DNA from: JAXLQL01 sp046331625 | GTDB taxonomy: Bacteria; Acidobacteriota; Terriglobia; Bryobacterales; Bryobacteraceae | Assembly (NCBI GenBank): GCA_046331625.1 | Contig: JAXLQL010000006.1 | Location: 186,001-250,000, forward strand | Length of the DNA: 64,000 nt | Reading direction: 5' to 3' | Shown: piece by piece, positions 51,343-59,503 of the stretch | Numbering within the stretch: position 1 is the first letter of the stretch | Layout: each line of letters starts with the position of its first letter | Notes under the pieces: model-generated | What the model was told of the DNA's origin: nothing | The model's input: only the letters and a program-made list of their open reading frames with translations | Databases searched by the model: none | Program-made: the position numbers and the translations under genes

Positions 51343-53069
51343 TGGTAAACGAATCCTCTATGCCGCGAACCGTAGGAGTTCGTCTCCGGTTCACGGGCAG
51401 TGCGGCGCGACGAGGGAGGCGCGGCCGCGGGCCTGTCCGGATTGGCGCCCACGCGCTGGCGCACGAACTCGCGCACCCGGTGTACGAAGGCGTCTTGGTT
51501 GACGAAGCGCAACTCTTCTGCCACCGGACCCACGGCTCCGCGCCACTGGTTCCAGAATTGACCCAAGAAAGGCGCAGCAGTCTCGGCTTCCGCCAACAGG
51601 CAGGCGATGCCGCCGGGGCCCGCGTAGACCACTTCGGGAAGCCGCATCAGGGCCGACGCGGCGGCGGTCAGTTCTTCCACCGCTTGCGGAATCTCGGGTA
51701 CGCGCAGGGTCAGCACTACCAAGGGCAGCCCGTTCTCGCGCGCATAGATCGTTTCCCGCGCTACTCGCGCGCAGAACGTTCTGAGATCGGTGGTGCAGGC
51801 GAAGCCTTCTTCTTCCGCGGGCCGCGCGATGCGGTTGGTTTCGCCGGCGAGGTCCTTGCGGCGAATCGTTCCCAGCCGCTCGAGGAAGTTGAGGATGGTC
51901 AGCCGCAACACGCGATCGTCGGTCGAGTAGGTGAGGCAGAGATCGATGCCAGCGGCCAGGTGCGCCAGTTGTTCGAACGCCGTGGGCGTATCGTTCACCA
52001 AGCCGAGAATCAAAGCGGAAGAGCCTTGCTCGCGCAGCAGGCGCGCCAGATCTCGCCCCTGCATGTCGGGCATGGTCTCGGCGAGCACGATGGCCCCCGG
52101 CCGGCCGTGTCGCGAGTACTCCACTGCTTCCCGCGAGCTCTGCGCTTCCACAACCGAGAAGTTCCGTTCTAGTTGCGCCCGCAGAGCCAACCGGCGCGTG
52201 TGCGAGGGTTCGATCAGCAGGACCCCAGGTGCGGGACCATGATGCGGCGCCGTCACTACCGGAGCAAGCATTACGGGCTCGGGTTGTTGGCGCACCGGAA
52301 GCGGAGCCGGCGCAACGCGCGGCGTCTCGTGCCGCTGAATGGTTACCGGACGCGCTTGCACCACGGGCGGAGCTTCACGCACCGGTTCCGGCTTCGGCTT
52401 CGCTGCCGGGAGTTGCGCGGAGACCAAACCTTCCCCGGGCCGCACATGGAAGCGGAGCGGCGGAAGCATCTCGGTTCCAGCGAATCCATCGAGCGTCATG
52501 GTTCTCGCCGAGTCCGCCTGGAAGCCGCGGCGCAGCGCAATCACGCCTGATACGGCGCGACGGGACAGCTCGAGAATGGGATCGACGTCGGAAGTTTCGA
52601 GGACGGCCACTGTGCAGGAGTCGAGAATCGAGAAGGCGCGTAACACAGACGCGCAGCGCTTCACGTCGAGCCGTCCACCCTGCGACGCGAGTGGCGTTAG
52701 CGGATCGAACACCACGCGGTCTACAGGGCGACCGCCCAGCAGGTCTTCGAATTCGGCGAGAACGCGCTCGTGGTCTTCCACGCCTTGCACCGCATCGGCG
52801 ATGTCTTCCGGATATTCGAAGATGAGCAAGTCACGCCGCTCGACATAGGTATCGAGCGGGAGGCCAAGCTCGCGGGCATGTTCGAGCACTTGGGAAGGAG
52901 GCCGGTCCGTCACCAGCACGGCGTTTTCGCCTTCGGCCAAACCTCGTTCGAGGAAGGTGAGCGCGAACGATGATTTCCCAGACTGAGCTTGCCCCGTGAC
53001 AAGGAACAATCCCGGCGTGGGCAGCCCGCCCGTCAGGTCGTCAAGCGCGAAAAAGCCAGTCTTCTTCAT
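51339..53069 (-). CDS. BcsE-like regulator: RecA-type NTPase, degenerate receiver, degenerate GGDEF
   Basis: A 576-aa cytoplasmic protein heading the operon. Residues 1-220 are a RecA/KaiC-like NTPase with Walker A GQAQSGKSS (26-34) and a Walker B-like VVFDPL near 120. A Pro-rich linker (about 222-280) precedes a receiver fold (about 282-395). There the phospho-acceptor position is not Asp (VLAETMPDMQG). Residues about 425-545 look like a degenerate GGDEF domain: MRLPEVVYAGPGGIACLL aligns with RxxD-N5-GGDEF, the I-site being RLPE. BcsE, the c-di-GMP sensor of cellulose secretion, has this same three-part order. The ATG at 53069 is used; a TTG 15 nt upstream is possible. Confidence 0.7.
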   Translation of the reverse strand: MKKTGFFALDDLTGGLPTPGLFLVTGQAQSGKSSFALTFLERGLAEGENAVLVTDRPPSQVLEHARELGLPLDTYVERRDLLIFEYPEDIADAVQGVEDHERVLAEFEDLLGGRPVDRVVFDPLTPLASQGGRLDVKRCASVLRAFSILDSCTVAVLETSDVDPILELSRRAVSGVIALRRGFQADSARTMTLDGFAGTEMLPPLRFHVRPGEGLVSAQLPAAKPKPEPVREAPPVVQARPVTIQRHETPRVAPAPLPVRQQPEPVMLAPVVTAPHHGPAPGVLLIEPSHTRRLALRAQLERNFSVVEAQSSREAVEYSRHGRPGAIVLAETMPDMQGRDLARLLREQGSSALILGLVNDTPTAFEQLAHLAAGIDLCLTYSTDDRVLRLTILNFLERLGTIRRKDLAGETNRIARPAEEEGFACTTDLRTFCARVARETIYARENGLPLVVLTLRVPEIPQAVEELTAAASALMRLPEVVYAGPGGIACLLAEAETAAPFLGQFWNQWRGAVGPVAEELRFVNQDAFVHRVREFVRQRVGANPDRPAAAPPSSRRTAREPETNSYGSRHRGFVYQ

Positions 53070-53150
53070 TCCAATAGACGCCAACAGACTAGTAGTGCTG
53101 CTGCCGGCTGATCCTCGCGAATCTGTACGTGGTCATTCATCGGCTGACTG

Positions 53151-53177
53151 GGCGTTCAACCTTAGGCCCTATTGCTG
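53151..53177. promoter_or_regulatory. 27-nt shared upstream element (copy B)
   Basis: GGCGTTCA, A, CCTTAGGCC, CTATTGCTG: near-identical to 36937-36963. It lies 39 nt before the ATG at 53217 and 81 nt upstream of the exopolysaccharide operon start on the other strand, so it could serve either or both. The orientation relative to the downstream gene is the same as in copy A. Confidence 0.55.
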
Positions 53178-53216
53178 CTTTCGTAATGGTGGTCTAAGAC
53201 TTGGTCCGTAGTACCC

Positions 53217-55619
53217 ATGCACCTATCGCGGCGCGCCGGAATCGACGATGATGAAACTGAGATGGTGTGTATCGGAGGCGCGGCAGGTAGCTCGAAGTGG
53301 TTGCTGCCGTTGGCTTTGTTTGCCTTTGTGGGACCGGCCGCCGCAGGTGTTGTGTACAAGACCGCATCCGATTGGGGCAGCGGGTTCAACGGCGAGATTA
53401 CGATCGTCAACGACACAGGTGCTTCCCTATCGGGATGGGCCCTCGAGTTCACCTTTTCGAGGGATATTACCTCCATTTGGGACGCCAGGATAGCCCAGAA
53501 AGCGGGGAGTCGTTACGTGATCCGGTCGGCTGGCTGGAATGACACAATCGAGCCGGGGAAGTCGGTCAGCTTCGGGTTCGGCGGAGCCCCAGGGGAAGTC
53601 AAAGAGGGGCCGGCGGACTATCGGCTGACGGCCGGGAGCGATCCGGGTCCAAGCGTTGGCTCGGGCAACGGCGGAGTCCAGGTGGCGATCCGGGAGACGG
53701 GCCGCTGGCTTGACGGATTCTCGGCGAGCGTGACGATTCAGAACGGCGGCGCGGAAGCCCGCGGGTGGAAGCTGAACCTCGGAATCGACGTGCCGGTCTC
53801 CGGATTCTGGAACAGCGAGTGGGTGCGCGAGGGGTCCGGCTACGCGGTTACGGCAACGGGCGGCGCAGCGATTCCCGCCGGTGGTTCGCTCGTGCTGGGA
53901 TTCACTGCTTCCGGCCAGATTGGTGCGCTACAGAACGCCACTTGCCAATGGAACGCGGGCGCTTGCACGGTGACCGTGATGGCCTACTCTGGGCCCGGCC
54001 AGACCGCGGCGATCCTGCTCGACAACGAAACGCCGCTGGCTCCGGCGAATGCGCTGCCGATGCGCGCGGGTGCGAACCGTTTCCGGCTTCGTTTGGCCGG
54101 AGCCGGCTCGCCTGTCTTCCGCGCCATCTCGAGCAACCCGGCCGTGGCCGTGGTGACCGTTGAGGGCGACACGCTGAAGGTGGACGCGCTGACTCCGGGG
54201 CGGGCGGCCGTGCGGATCGACGATCAGGCGGGCGGTGCGAGCCGCGTGCTGGGACTTCGCGTAGACGACGCCGAGGGTAATCCGCCCGGGTTGCCGCCCT
54301 GGCTGTCACTGGGATCGGTGAGCGAAGATACCACGGACCATCTGAACTTCTGGCGCGCCATAGAGCCGGGTGCACGGAACAAACGGGTGGACATTCGGTA
54401 CATCTACATCAATGGCGGTCCGTTCAACGGTTGGGACACCTGGAGCAATGAGCCGGGAGGGCGCGCGATCAACTACATCCGCAACAGCCGGATGCTCGGG
54501 ATGGTTCCGTTCTTCGTCTTCTACAACATCGCCGATGGCGGCGAGAGCTATGACACGGACCTATCGCACGTCCAAAGCGCCTCGTACATGCAAGCGTATT
54601 TCCGGAATCTGAAGCTGCTGCTCGACATCATCCAGCGCGAGTCGCCGGATGACATGGTGGGCATGATTCTCGAGCCCGACTTTCTCGGGTACCTGGCGCA
54701 GAATTCGGGAAAGCGGCCGGCGCAGATTCCGGCGATCACGCGTGCAGCATACGAAGTGGGCGTGCTTGGCGGCGCGGATCCGAAGTTCGAAGACAACGTG
54801 CAGGGGTTGGTGCGCGCGATCAACTACACCATTTCGAAGTACGCCCCGCGCGTCTACTTTGGGTGGCAGATGAACTTGTGGGCGAGCCCCGCAGGCGGAT
54901 ACACGACCTCGATTCCGGGCAAGGGGCTGATGCGCAAATCCGATGGAGCGGATTTCGCCGAAGCGCGCGCGGCGATTTCGCGAGAAGCGGCGGCGATCAC
55001 GCAGTATTATCTCGAAGCCGGAATCGCCGAACACGGTGCGCGCTTCGTATCGATCGACAAGTACGGGCTCGATGCGGGGGCCGAGAACGGTGCTGGGGCG
55101 AATCCGGCGGGGTCCACGTGGTTCTGGAACGCGGACCACTGGAACAACTACCTCACGTTCGTTCGGGCGATGCACGATACGTCACGGCTTCCGATCGTGC
55201 TGTGGCAACTTCCCGTGGGACGGATCAACGGCACTACCGCGCTGAATCCATACGGGGCGGGCGGGCGTTTCCCGGATTTGCCGAACACGCACCAGCGCTT
55301 CGAGGATTCCTCGCCGGCGTACTTCTTCGGGGACTCGTTTGAAGCGAGCGCTCCGCGCCTCGACTACTTCGGGCAGAATCGAGCTGGAGATACTGGGGTT
55401 TCCACTTCGGGTGGTACGGTGACGTGGCCGCCGCACATGCAGGAAGCGGCTCGAGCGGGCGTGGTTTCGATCTTGTTCGGTGCGGGAGTGGGAGCAAGCA
55501 CTTCGAGCGTGGGAGACCCGCCGACGGATGGGTTTTGGTGGATCGTGAAAGCTCAGGACTATCTGCGGGCACCGGTTTTGCTGGCGCAGCCGGGGCTCGC
55601 TGACGAGAAGATCCGGTAA
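53217..55619 (+). CDS. Secreted CBM2-type carbohydrate-binding glycoside hydrolase-like protein
   Basis: An 800-aa exported protein. The ATG at 53262 gives a shorter signal-peptide start (LLPLALFAFVGPAAAG) and is a fair alternative. Two CBM2-like beta-sandwiches follow (about 44-142 and 152-255; GFNGEITIVNDTGASLSGW and GFSASVTIQNGGAEARGW), with conserved surface Trp. An Ig-like segment (about 270-345) leads to a barrel-like domain (about 360-790) containing FFVFYNIADGGESYDTD and GMILEPDFLGYLA. The EPD recalls GH6 enzymes, but I cannot fix a family. It lies divergent from the exopolysaccharide operon, suggesting it binds or trims the product. Its last 27 codons start the tandem duplication. 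Confidence 0.75.
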   Translation: MHLSRRAGIDDDETEMVCIGGAAGSSKWLLPLALFAFVGPAAAGVVYKTASDWGSGFNGEITIVNDTGASLSGWALEFTFSRDITSIWDARIAQKAGSRYVIRSAGWNDTIEPGKSVSFGFGGAPGEVKEGPADYRLTAGSDPGPSVGSGNGGVQVAIRETGRWLDGFSASVTIQNGGAEARGWKLNLGIDVPVSGFWNSEWVREGSGYAVTATGGAAIPAGGSLVLGFTASGQIGALQNATCQWNAGACTVTVMAYSGPGQTAAILLDNETPLAPANALPMRAGANRFRLRLAGAGSPVFRAISSNPAVAVVTVEGDTLKVDALTPGRAAVRIDDQAGGASRVLGLRVDDAEGNPPGLPPWLSLGSVSEDTTDHLNFWRAIEPGARNKRVDIRYIYINGGPFNGWDTWSNEPGGRAINYIRNSRMLGMVPFFVFYNIADGGESYDTDLSHVQSASYMQAYFRNLKLLLDIIQRESPDDMVGMILEPDFLGYLAQNSGKRPAQIPAITRAAYEVGVLGGADPKFEDNVQGLVRAINYTISKYAPRVYFGWQMNLWASPAGGYTTSIPGKGLMRKSDGADFAEARAAISREAAAITQYYLEAGIAEHGARFVSIDKYGLDAGAENGAGANPAGSTWFWNADHWNNYLTFVRAMHDTSRLPIVLWQLPVGRINGTTALNPYGAGGRFPDLPNTHQRFEDSSPAYFFGDSFEASAPRLDYFGQNRAGDTGVSTSGGTVTWPPHMQEAARAGVVSILFGAGVGASTSSVGDPPTDGFWWIVKAQDYLRAPVLLAQPGLADEKIR

Positions 55620-55983
55620 GAGTTGGCGAACACGCCCGCATTCAACGCAGGATCTGCGTCAGTGTAGAGCGAGTGCAGGATTGCGGTTGGAGCTGTTCGC
55701 GGTGGTCCGCGCCACTCATTTTGCCGCGTTGGCGCGCGAGTCGGCAGCAGGGTTGGCGCCGTGGATCGTGAAAGCTCAGGACTATCTGCGGGCGCCGGTT
55801 TTGCTGGCGCAGCCGGGGCTCGCTGACGAGAAGATCCGGTAAGAGTTGGCGAACACGCCCGCTTTCAACGCAGGATCTGCGTCAGTGTAGAGCGAGTGCA
55901 GGACTGCGGTTGGAGCTGTTCGCGGTGGTCCGCGCCACTCATTTTGCCGCGTTGGCGCGCGAGTCGGCAGCAGGGTTGGCGCA
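55538..55983. repeat. 223-bp direct tandem duplication
   Basis: Unit 1 (55538-55760) and unit 2 (55761-55983) are adjacent and differ at only a few positions (for example gggCAccgg/gggCGccgg and aggaTtgcgg/aggaCtgcgg). Unit 1 holds the last 27 codons and stop of the CBM2 gene plus 3' sequence. Unit 2 is an untranslated copy. The rest of the gap to 56016 holds no gene. Confidence 0.9.
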
Positions 55984-56015
55984 GTGAGGCCCTGAGAGGC
56001 CTCCGGTTCAATGCC

Positions 56016-56657
56016 TCAGCCGTTTTCCCATTCCTTCTCGAGGATGCGAGCGTACTCGCCGGAAGCGTAGAGATCGAAGTCGAAATCGCCCACGGGCAAG
56101 TCGACATAGACGCTCGAGTGCTGGCGGCACAGATAGAGGTGATCGGCGTAGCGATAGTAGTGGCGAATGAACTCGGCAGCGAGGTATTCGCGCTCCGGCG
56201 CTTCAGCCAGGATGCAGTTCAGCCCGATGGCGCGCTGGAAAATCGCCTTGTAGTCGGCCACGCCCCATTGCTTGAGCTTGGTGACCACGCGGTGCGGCGG
56301 ATTCTCCACGAGGAACGCCGCGAAGGTCTGGAACTTGTAGCCCTTTTCGCGGAGCTCGGGCTGCATGTCGACGAACTCGAGGCATTGCTCGATCCATCGC
56401 AGCAAGTCGCGCCCAACGTAGAACAACATGCGAAGCTCGCAGTAACGGCCATCGAGGAGCCGATTCTCGAGCTCATCCATGGTCAACTCGCCCGTCGGCA
56501 GCAGGCCCTGCAACATCAGGCTGGCTCGTGAACTCTCGACGAGCCGGCCCGGCCCCGACGCATCCGAGAATGGATGCAAAATCAACGGCGGCAGGACCCA
56601 ATTCTTCGGACCGCTTTTGCCCCCGACCGGCTTCTTGGTGGATTCCGACATGCGCAT
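56016..56657 (-). CDS. Conserved-looking cytoplasmic protein, unknown
   Basis: A 213-aa protein with no signal peptide or membrane segment. After a disordered basic start, NWVLPPLILHPFSDASGPGR and LENRLLDGRYCELRMLFYVG lead into a helical core with YLAAEFIRHYYRYADHLYLC and a C-terminal VDLPVGDFDFDLYASGEYA. No family is recognised. The ATG at 56657 is favoured because AAGGAG stands 5 nt upstream; a TAAGCT hexamer also lies just before it. It is transcribed alone between the tandem duplication and the M28 peptidase gene. Confidence 0.7.
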   Translation of the reverse strand: MRMSESTKKPVGGKSGPKNWVLPPLILHPFSDASGPGRLVESSRASLMLQGLLPTGELTMDELENRLLDGRYCELRMLFYVGRDLLRWIEQCLEFVDMQPELREKGYKFQTFAAFLVENPPHRVVTKLKQWGVADYKAIFQRAIGLNCILAEAPEREYLAAEFIRHYYRYADHLYLCRQHSSVYVDLPVGDFDFDLYASGEYARILEKEWENG

Positions 56658-56716
56658 TGGTCTCCTTAGCTTATCGGCCGGTTCGGACGATTGCATTAGT
56701 ATCCACGGACCAGTAC

Positions 56717-58531
56717 CTATTTCCTCTGCTCGAGCTTCACATCCACGTCGAGCGTTTCCCCGCCCCGCAACGCCTTTACCTTCACTACATCGCCCGGCTT
56801 CTTCGAGCGCAGCAAATACGTGAAATCCATCAAGTTCCCCACTGGCTTGCCATCGAACTCGATCATCGTGTCGCCGCCCTTCAAGCCCGCTTTGGCAGCC
56901 GGCGAGTTCTCTCGCACGTCAGCGAATTTCACACCTTTGACGTTGTCCGCCATGTCTGGGATAGACCCAAAGTAGGGACCGTAGCCCCCCCCAGACGAGG
57001 ACCCCGCCAATGGGCGTGGCGGCTCGGCCACCTTCACGAACTGCGGCCGCGCTTCATCGTTCGCCAAGTGGCTCACCGTCTGCGACACGAAGTCGAGCAA
57101 CCGCACCGTCTCGGGGGCGTCGATCTTGTCCCAGGTATCGGAAGGCTTGTGATAATCGGCGTGGAGCCCCGAGAAGAAGAACAACACCGGAACCTGCTTG
57201 GTAGTGAAGGAGGTGTGATCCGACGATCCGTAGCCCGTCTTGTCAGAGAACTCGAACTGCAAAGGCGACCCCTTCGCCAACCCCTCCACCAGTGACTGGA
57301 ACGAACTCGCCGTGCCCAGCCCGCCCAGGTACACCTTGTGATCGCGGATGCGGCCGATCATGTCCATATTGATCATCGCCACCGTCTTGTCGAGCGGCAA
57401 AGACGGATGGTTCACGTAATAGCTTGACCCGAGCAAGCCCAGTTCCTCTCCGGCGAAGGTCATGAAGATGATGCCGCGATGCTGCTTGCCCTTGGCTCCG
57501 AAATACCGCGCCAACTCGATCACGCCCGCCGTACCTGACGCGTTGTCATCGGCGCCCACGTGCGGCGTTCCTGCCTGGGATGGCGCCATCGAGAACTGCT
57601 CGCCGAGCCCGAGATGATCGTAGTGCGCGCCGATCACCACCCACTCGTCCGTTTCGCCCGGCAGCACGCCGATCACGTTGTTCACGCCCTTCGACTCGCG
57701 CTTGATGTCTACATGCATTTGCACCACAGGCGACTCCGCCAGATCGAAGCTTTGCGGCTTCAAACCGTGATCGATCTCGAGGTGCAACGACTTCAGGCTC
57801 TTGCCAGACTTGCCCAACCACTTGTCGACGATCTCGGCCTTCACCTGAACGAACGGAATGCCCGCCTGGCTCGGACCCACGCTCTTGACGAATGGCTCGA
57901 GCTCGTCAGTCTCGTTGCCATGGTTTCCGATGTCGTTCACCAGGATCACACCGCGCGCCCCGTGGATCTTCGCGTTGGTGGCCTTGCTCGCGAACTGCGA
58001 ATGCTCCGTGTAAACCTTGCCCGAGAAGACGCTGTTCTCTTCGAACTCCTGCGGCTCATGGCGCATGACGATGACGAACTTGTCCTTCACGTCAATGCCC
58101 GCGTAGTCGTCGTAATTGTATTCCTTCGCCGTGATCCCGTAGCCCGCGAAAACGAGCTTCCCTTCGAACGACCCACCGGACGAGAAGTTGAACGGCACGA
58201 ATTCCTTCTGGAAGGCGAGCGATCCCTTGCCGCCCGGTCCGCGCCAGGCGAACGTATTGCTCTTTCCCAAGCGCGGATTCGTGGTTACCGAGAAGGCCTG
58301 GAAATAGTTGTGCGAATCGGTCACCTGCAGCCCGGCCTGGTGGAACTGGCGCGCGATATACTCGGCGGCCTTGTTGAGCTCCGGAGTCCCCGACCCGCGA
58401 CCTTTGAGCGCCGGCGAGGCGAGGAACCGGATGTGGCTCAGGTAAGCTTCGGGTTCGAGCTTGGGCGAGTGGCTCTCGGCCGCATGCGCGGCAAACGCAC
58501 CGATCAGGCAACAGGCGACAGCGGTTTTCAT
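56717..58531 (-). CDS. Secreted M28 aminopeptidase with PA and PDZ domains
   Basis: A 604-aa zinc exopeptidase. Signal peptide (1-17), N-terminal M28 region, an inserted PA-like domain (about 120-250: KVYTEHSQFASKATNAKIHG), then the catalytic core with VVIGAHYDHLG, GADDNASGTAGVIELAR, FAGEELGLLGS, NMDMIGR and the final His in FSGLHADYHKPSDT. A C-terminal PDZ domain (about 510-600: ENSPAAKAGLKGGDTMIEFD) may bind peptide ends or control activity. It likely scavenges amino acids outside the cytoplasm. It is 12 nt downstream of the DsbA-like gene. Confidence 0.92.
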   Translation of the reverse strand: MKTAVACCLIGAFAAHAAESHSPKLEPEAYLSHIRFLASPALKGRGSGTPELNKAAEYIARQFHQAGLQVTDSHNYFQAFSVTTNPRLGKSNTFAWRGPGGKGSLAFQKEFVPFNFSSGGSFEGKLVFAGYGITAKEYNYDDYAGIDVKDKFVIVMRHEPQEFEENSVFSGKVYTEHSQFASKATNAKIHGARGVILVNDIGNHGNETDELEPFVKSVGPSQAGIPFVQVKAEIVDKWLGKSGKSLKSLHLEIDHGLKPQSFDLAESPVVQMHVDIKRESKGVNNVIGVLPGETDEWVVIGAHYDHLGLGEQFSMAPSQAGTPHVGADDNASGTAGVIELARYFGAKGKQHRGIIFMTFAGEELGLLGSSYYVNHPSLPLDKTVAMINMDMIGRIRDHKVYLGGLGTASSFQSLVEGLAKGSPLQFEFSDKTGYGSSDHTSFTTKQVPVLFFFSGLHADYHKPSDTWDKIDAPETVRLLDFVSQTVSHLANDEARPQFVKVAEPPRPLAGSSSGGGYGPYFGSIPDMADNVKGVKFADVRENSPAAKAGLKGGDTMIEFDGKPVGNLMDFTYLLRSKKPGDVVKVKALRGGETLDVDVKLEQRK

Positions 58532-58543
58532 TGGGGGGGCGAC

Positions 58544-59503
58544 CTATTTGGGCAATACGGGATTCGGACCGGGATTCAACAAACTCGGTGAGGCCAGCCG
58601 GCAGCAATGTTCCCCGGCGTTCTTGGCGCTCACCTGGTAGTTGGCTTCGAATTCGACAATCTGCTTCAGGTTCTCCCAGGGCAGATAACCCGGGATCTTG
58701 CGTCCATTGATGAACATCGTGGGCGTCGACGTCACGTCGAGCGCGCGGCCCTCCGCCGTGGTTCGATCAATGTCGTCCGCCGTGGCCTTTGACGCCGCGC
58801 AAGCCTTGATCGCGCCCGAGTCGAGCCCCTTGCTCTGCACGAACTCCGCCGCCTTCGCCTCGAAGTTCTCCACCGTGACCTCGGTCTGCTTCGAGAAGAT
58901 CCAATCGTGGTACTCCCAGAAGGCGAGCGGCTTCTGCGTGAAGATGCAGCGGCCCGTGAGCGCGGCCGGCCGGGCCCACGGGTGAATCTGCGGAATCGGA
59001 TAGTTCTTGAAGTAAAGGCGCACCTGGGTGGGGAACGCCTTCAGCAACTCCTTGCGAATCGACTCGGCTTCCTGCTTGCAGTAGGAGCACTGGAAATCGC
59101 TGAAGAGCACGATGACGACCGGCGCACCGGGAGTGCCGATGCTCGGTTCGAGGTCGGTCTTGATGCGGTCGAGCGCGGGTTGGAACGGATTCTTGTTGAT
59201 GTCGTAGACGCTCGCTTCGAGCACCTTCTGTCCGTCTTTCGACACGTAGAACTTCAAGCTTTCGCTGGCATCGCCAGCCTGGGCGAGCGTGGTCACTTCG
59301 AGAAACCCGGGCACGTCGCTGGGCTTCGGATCGGCCACCGTGACCTTCACCGCCGGCACATAGAGACGCAGATGGCGGACGTAGGCCTCCATGGCCGGCT
59401 TGTCGAGCGCCGACTTCTTTGCTGCCGGGGCCTGCGCCGCGGGGGCCTGCGCCATCGCTCCCAACACCAACACGAGAACTGCAAGAAATGTTCTGGGGAG
59501 CAT
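58544..59503 (-). CDS. DsbA-like thioredoxin-fold protein
   Basis: A 319-aa exported protein: signal peptide (1-18) with an Ala/Pro-rich linker, a small N-terminal beta domain (about 40-125), then a DsbA/DsbG-type thioredoxin fold with the CSYC active site in FSDFQCSYCKQEAESIRKE and cis-Pro in DVTSTPTMFINGRKI. It should catalyse or isomerise disulfides in the periplasm, or reduce a partner. The ATG shares one base with the upstream stop (TGATG), so it is coupled to the UxaA-like gene, though no metabolic link is evident. Confidence 0.88.
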   Translation of the reverse strand: MLPRTFLAVLVLVLGAMAQAPAAQAPAAKKSALDKPAMEAYVRHLRLYVPAVKVTVADPKPSDVPGFLEVTTLAQAGDASESLKFYVSKDGQKVLEASVYDINKNPFQPALDRIKTDLEPSIGTPGAPVVIVLFSDFQCSYCKQEAESIRKELLKAFPTQVRLYFKNYPIPQIHPWARPAALTGRCIFTQKPLAFWEYHDWIFSKQTEVTVENFEAKAAEFVQSKGLDSGAIKACAASKATADDIDRTTAEGRALDVTSTPTMFINGRKIPGYLPWENLKQIVEFEANYQVSAKNAGEHCCRLASPSLLNPGPNPVLPK

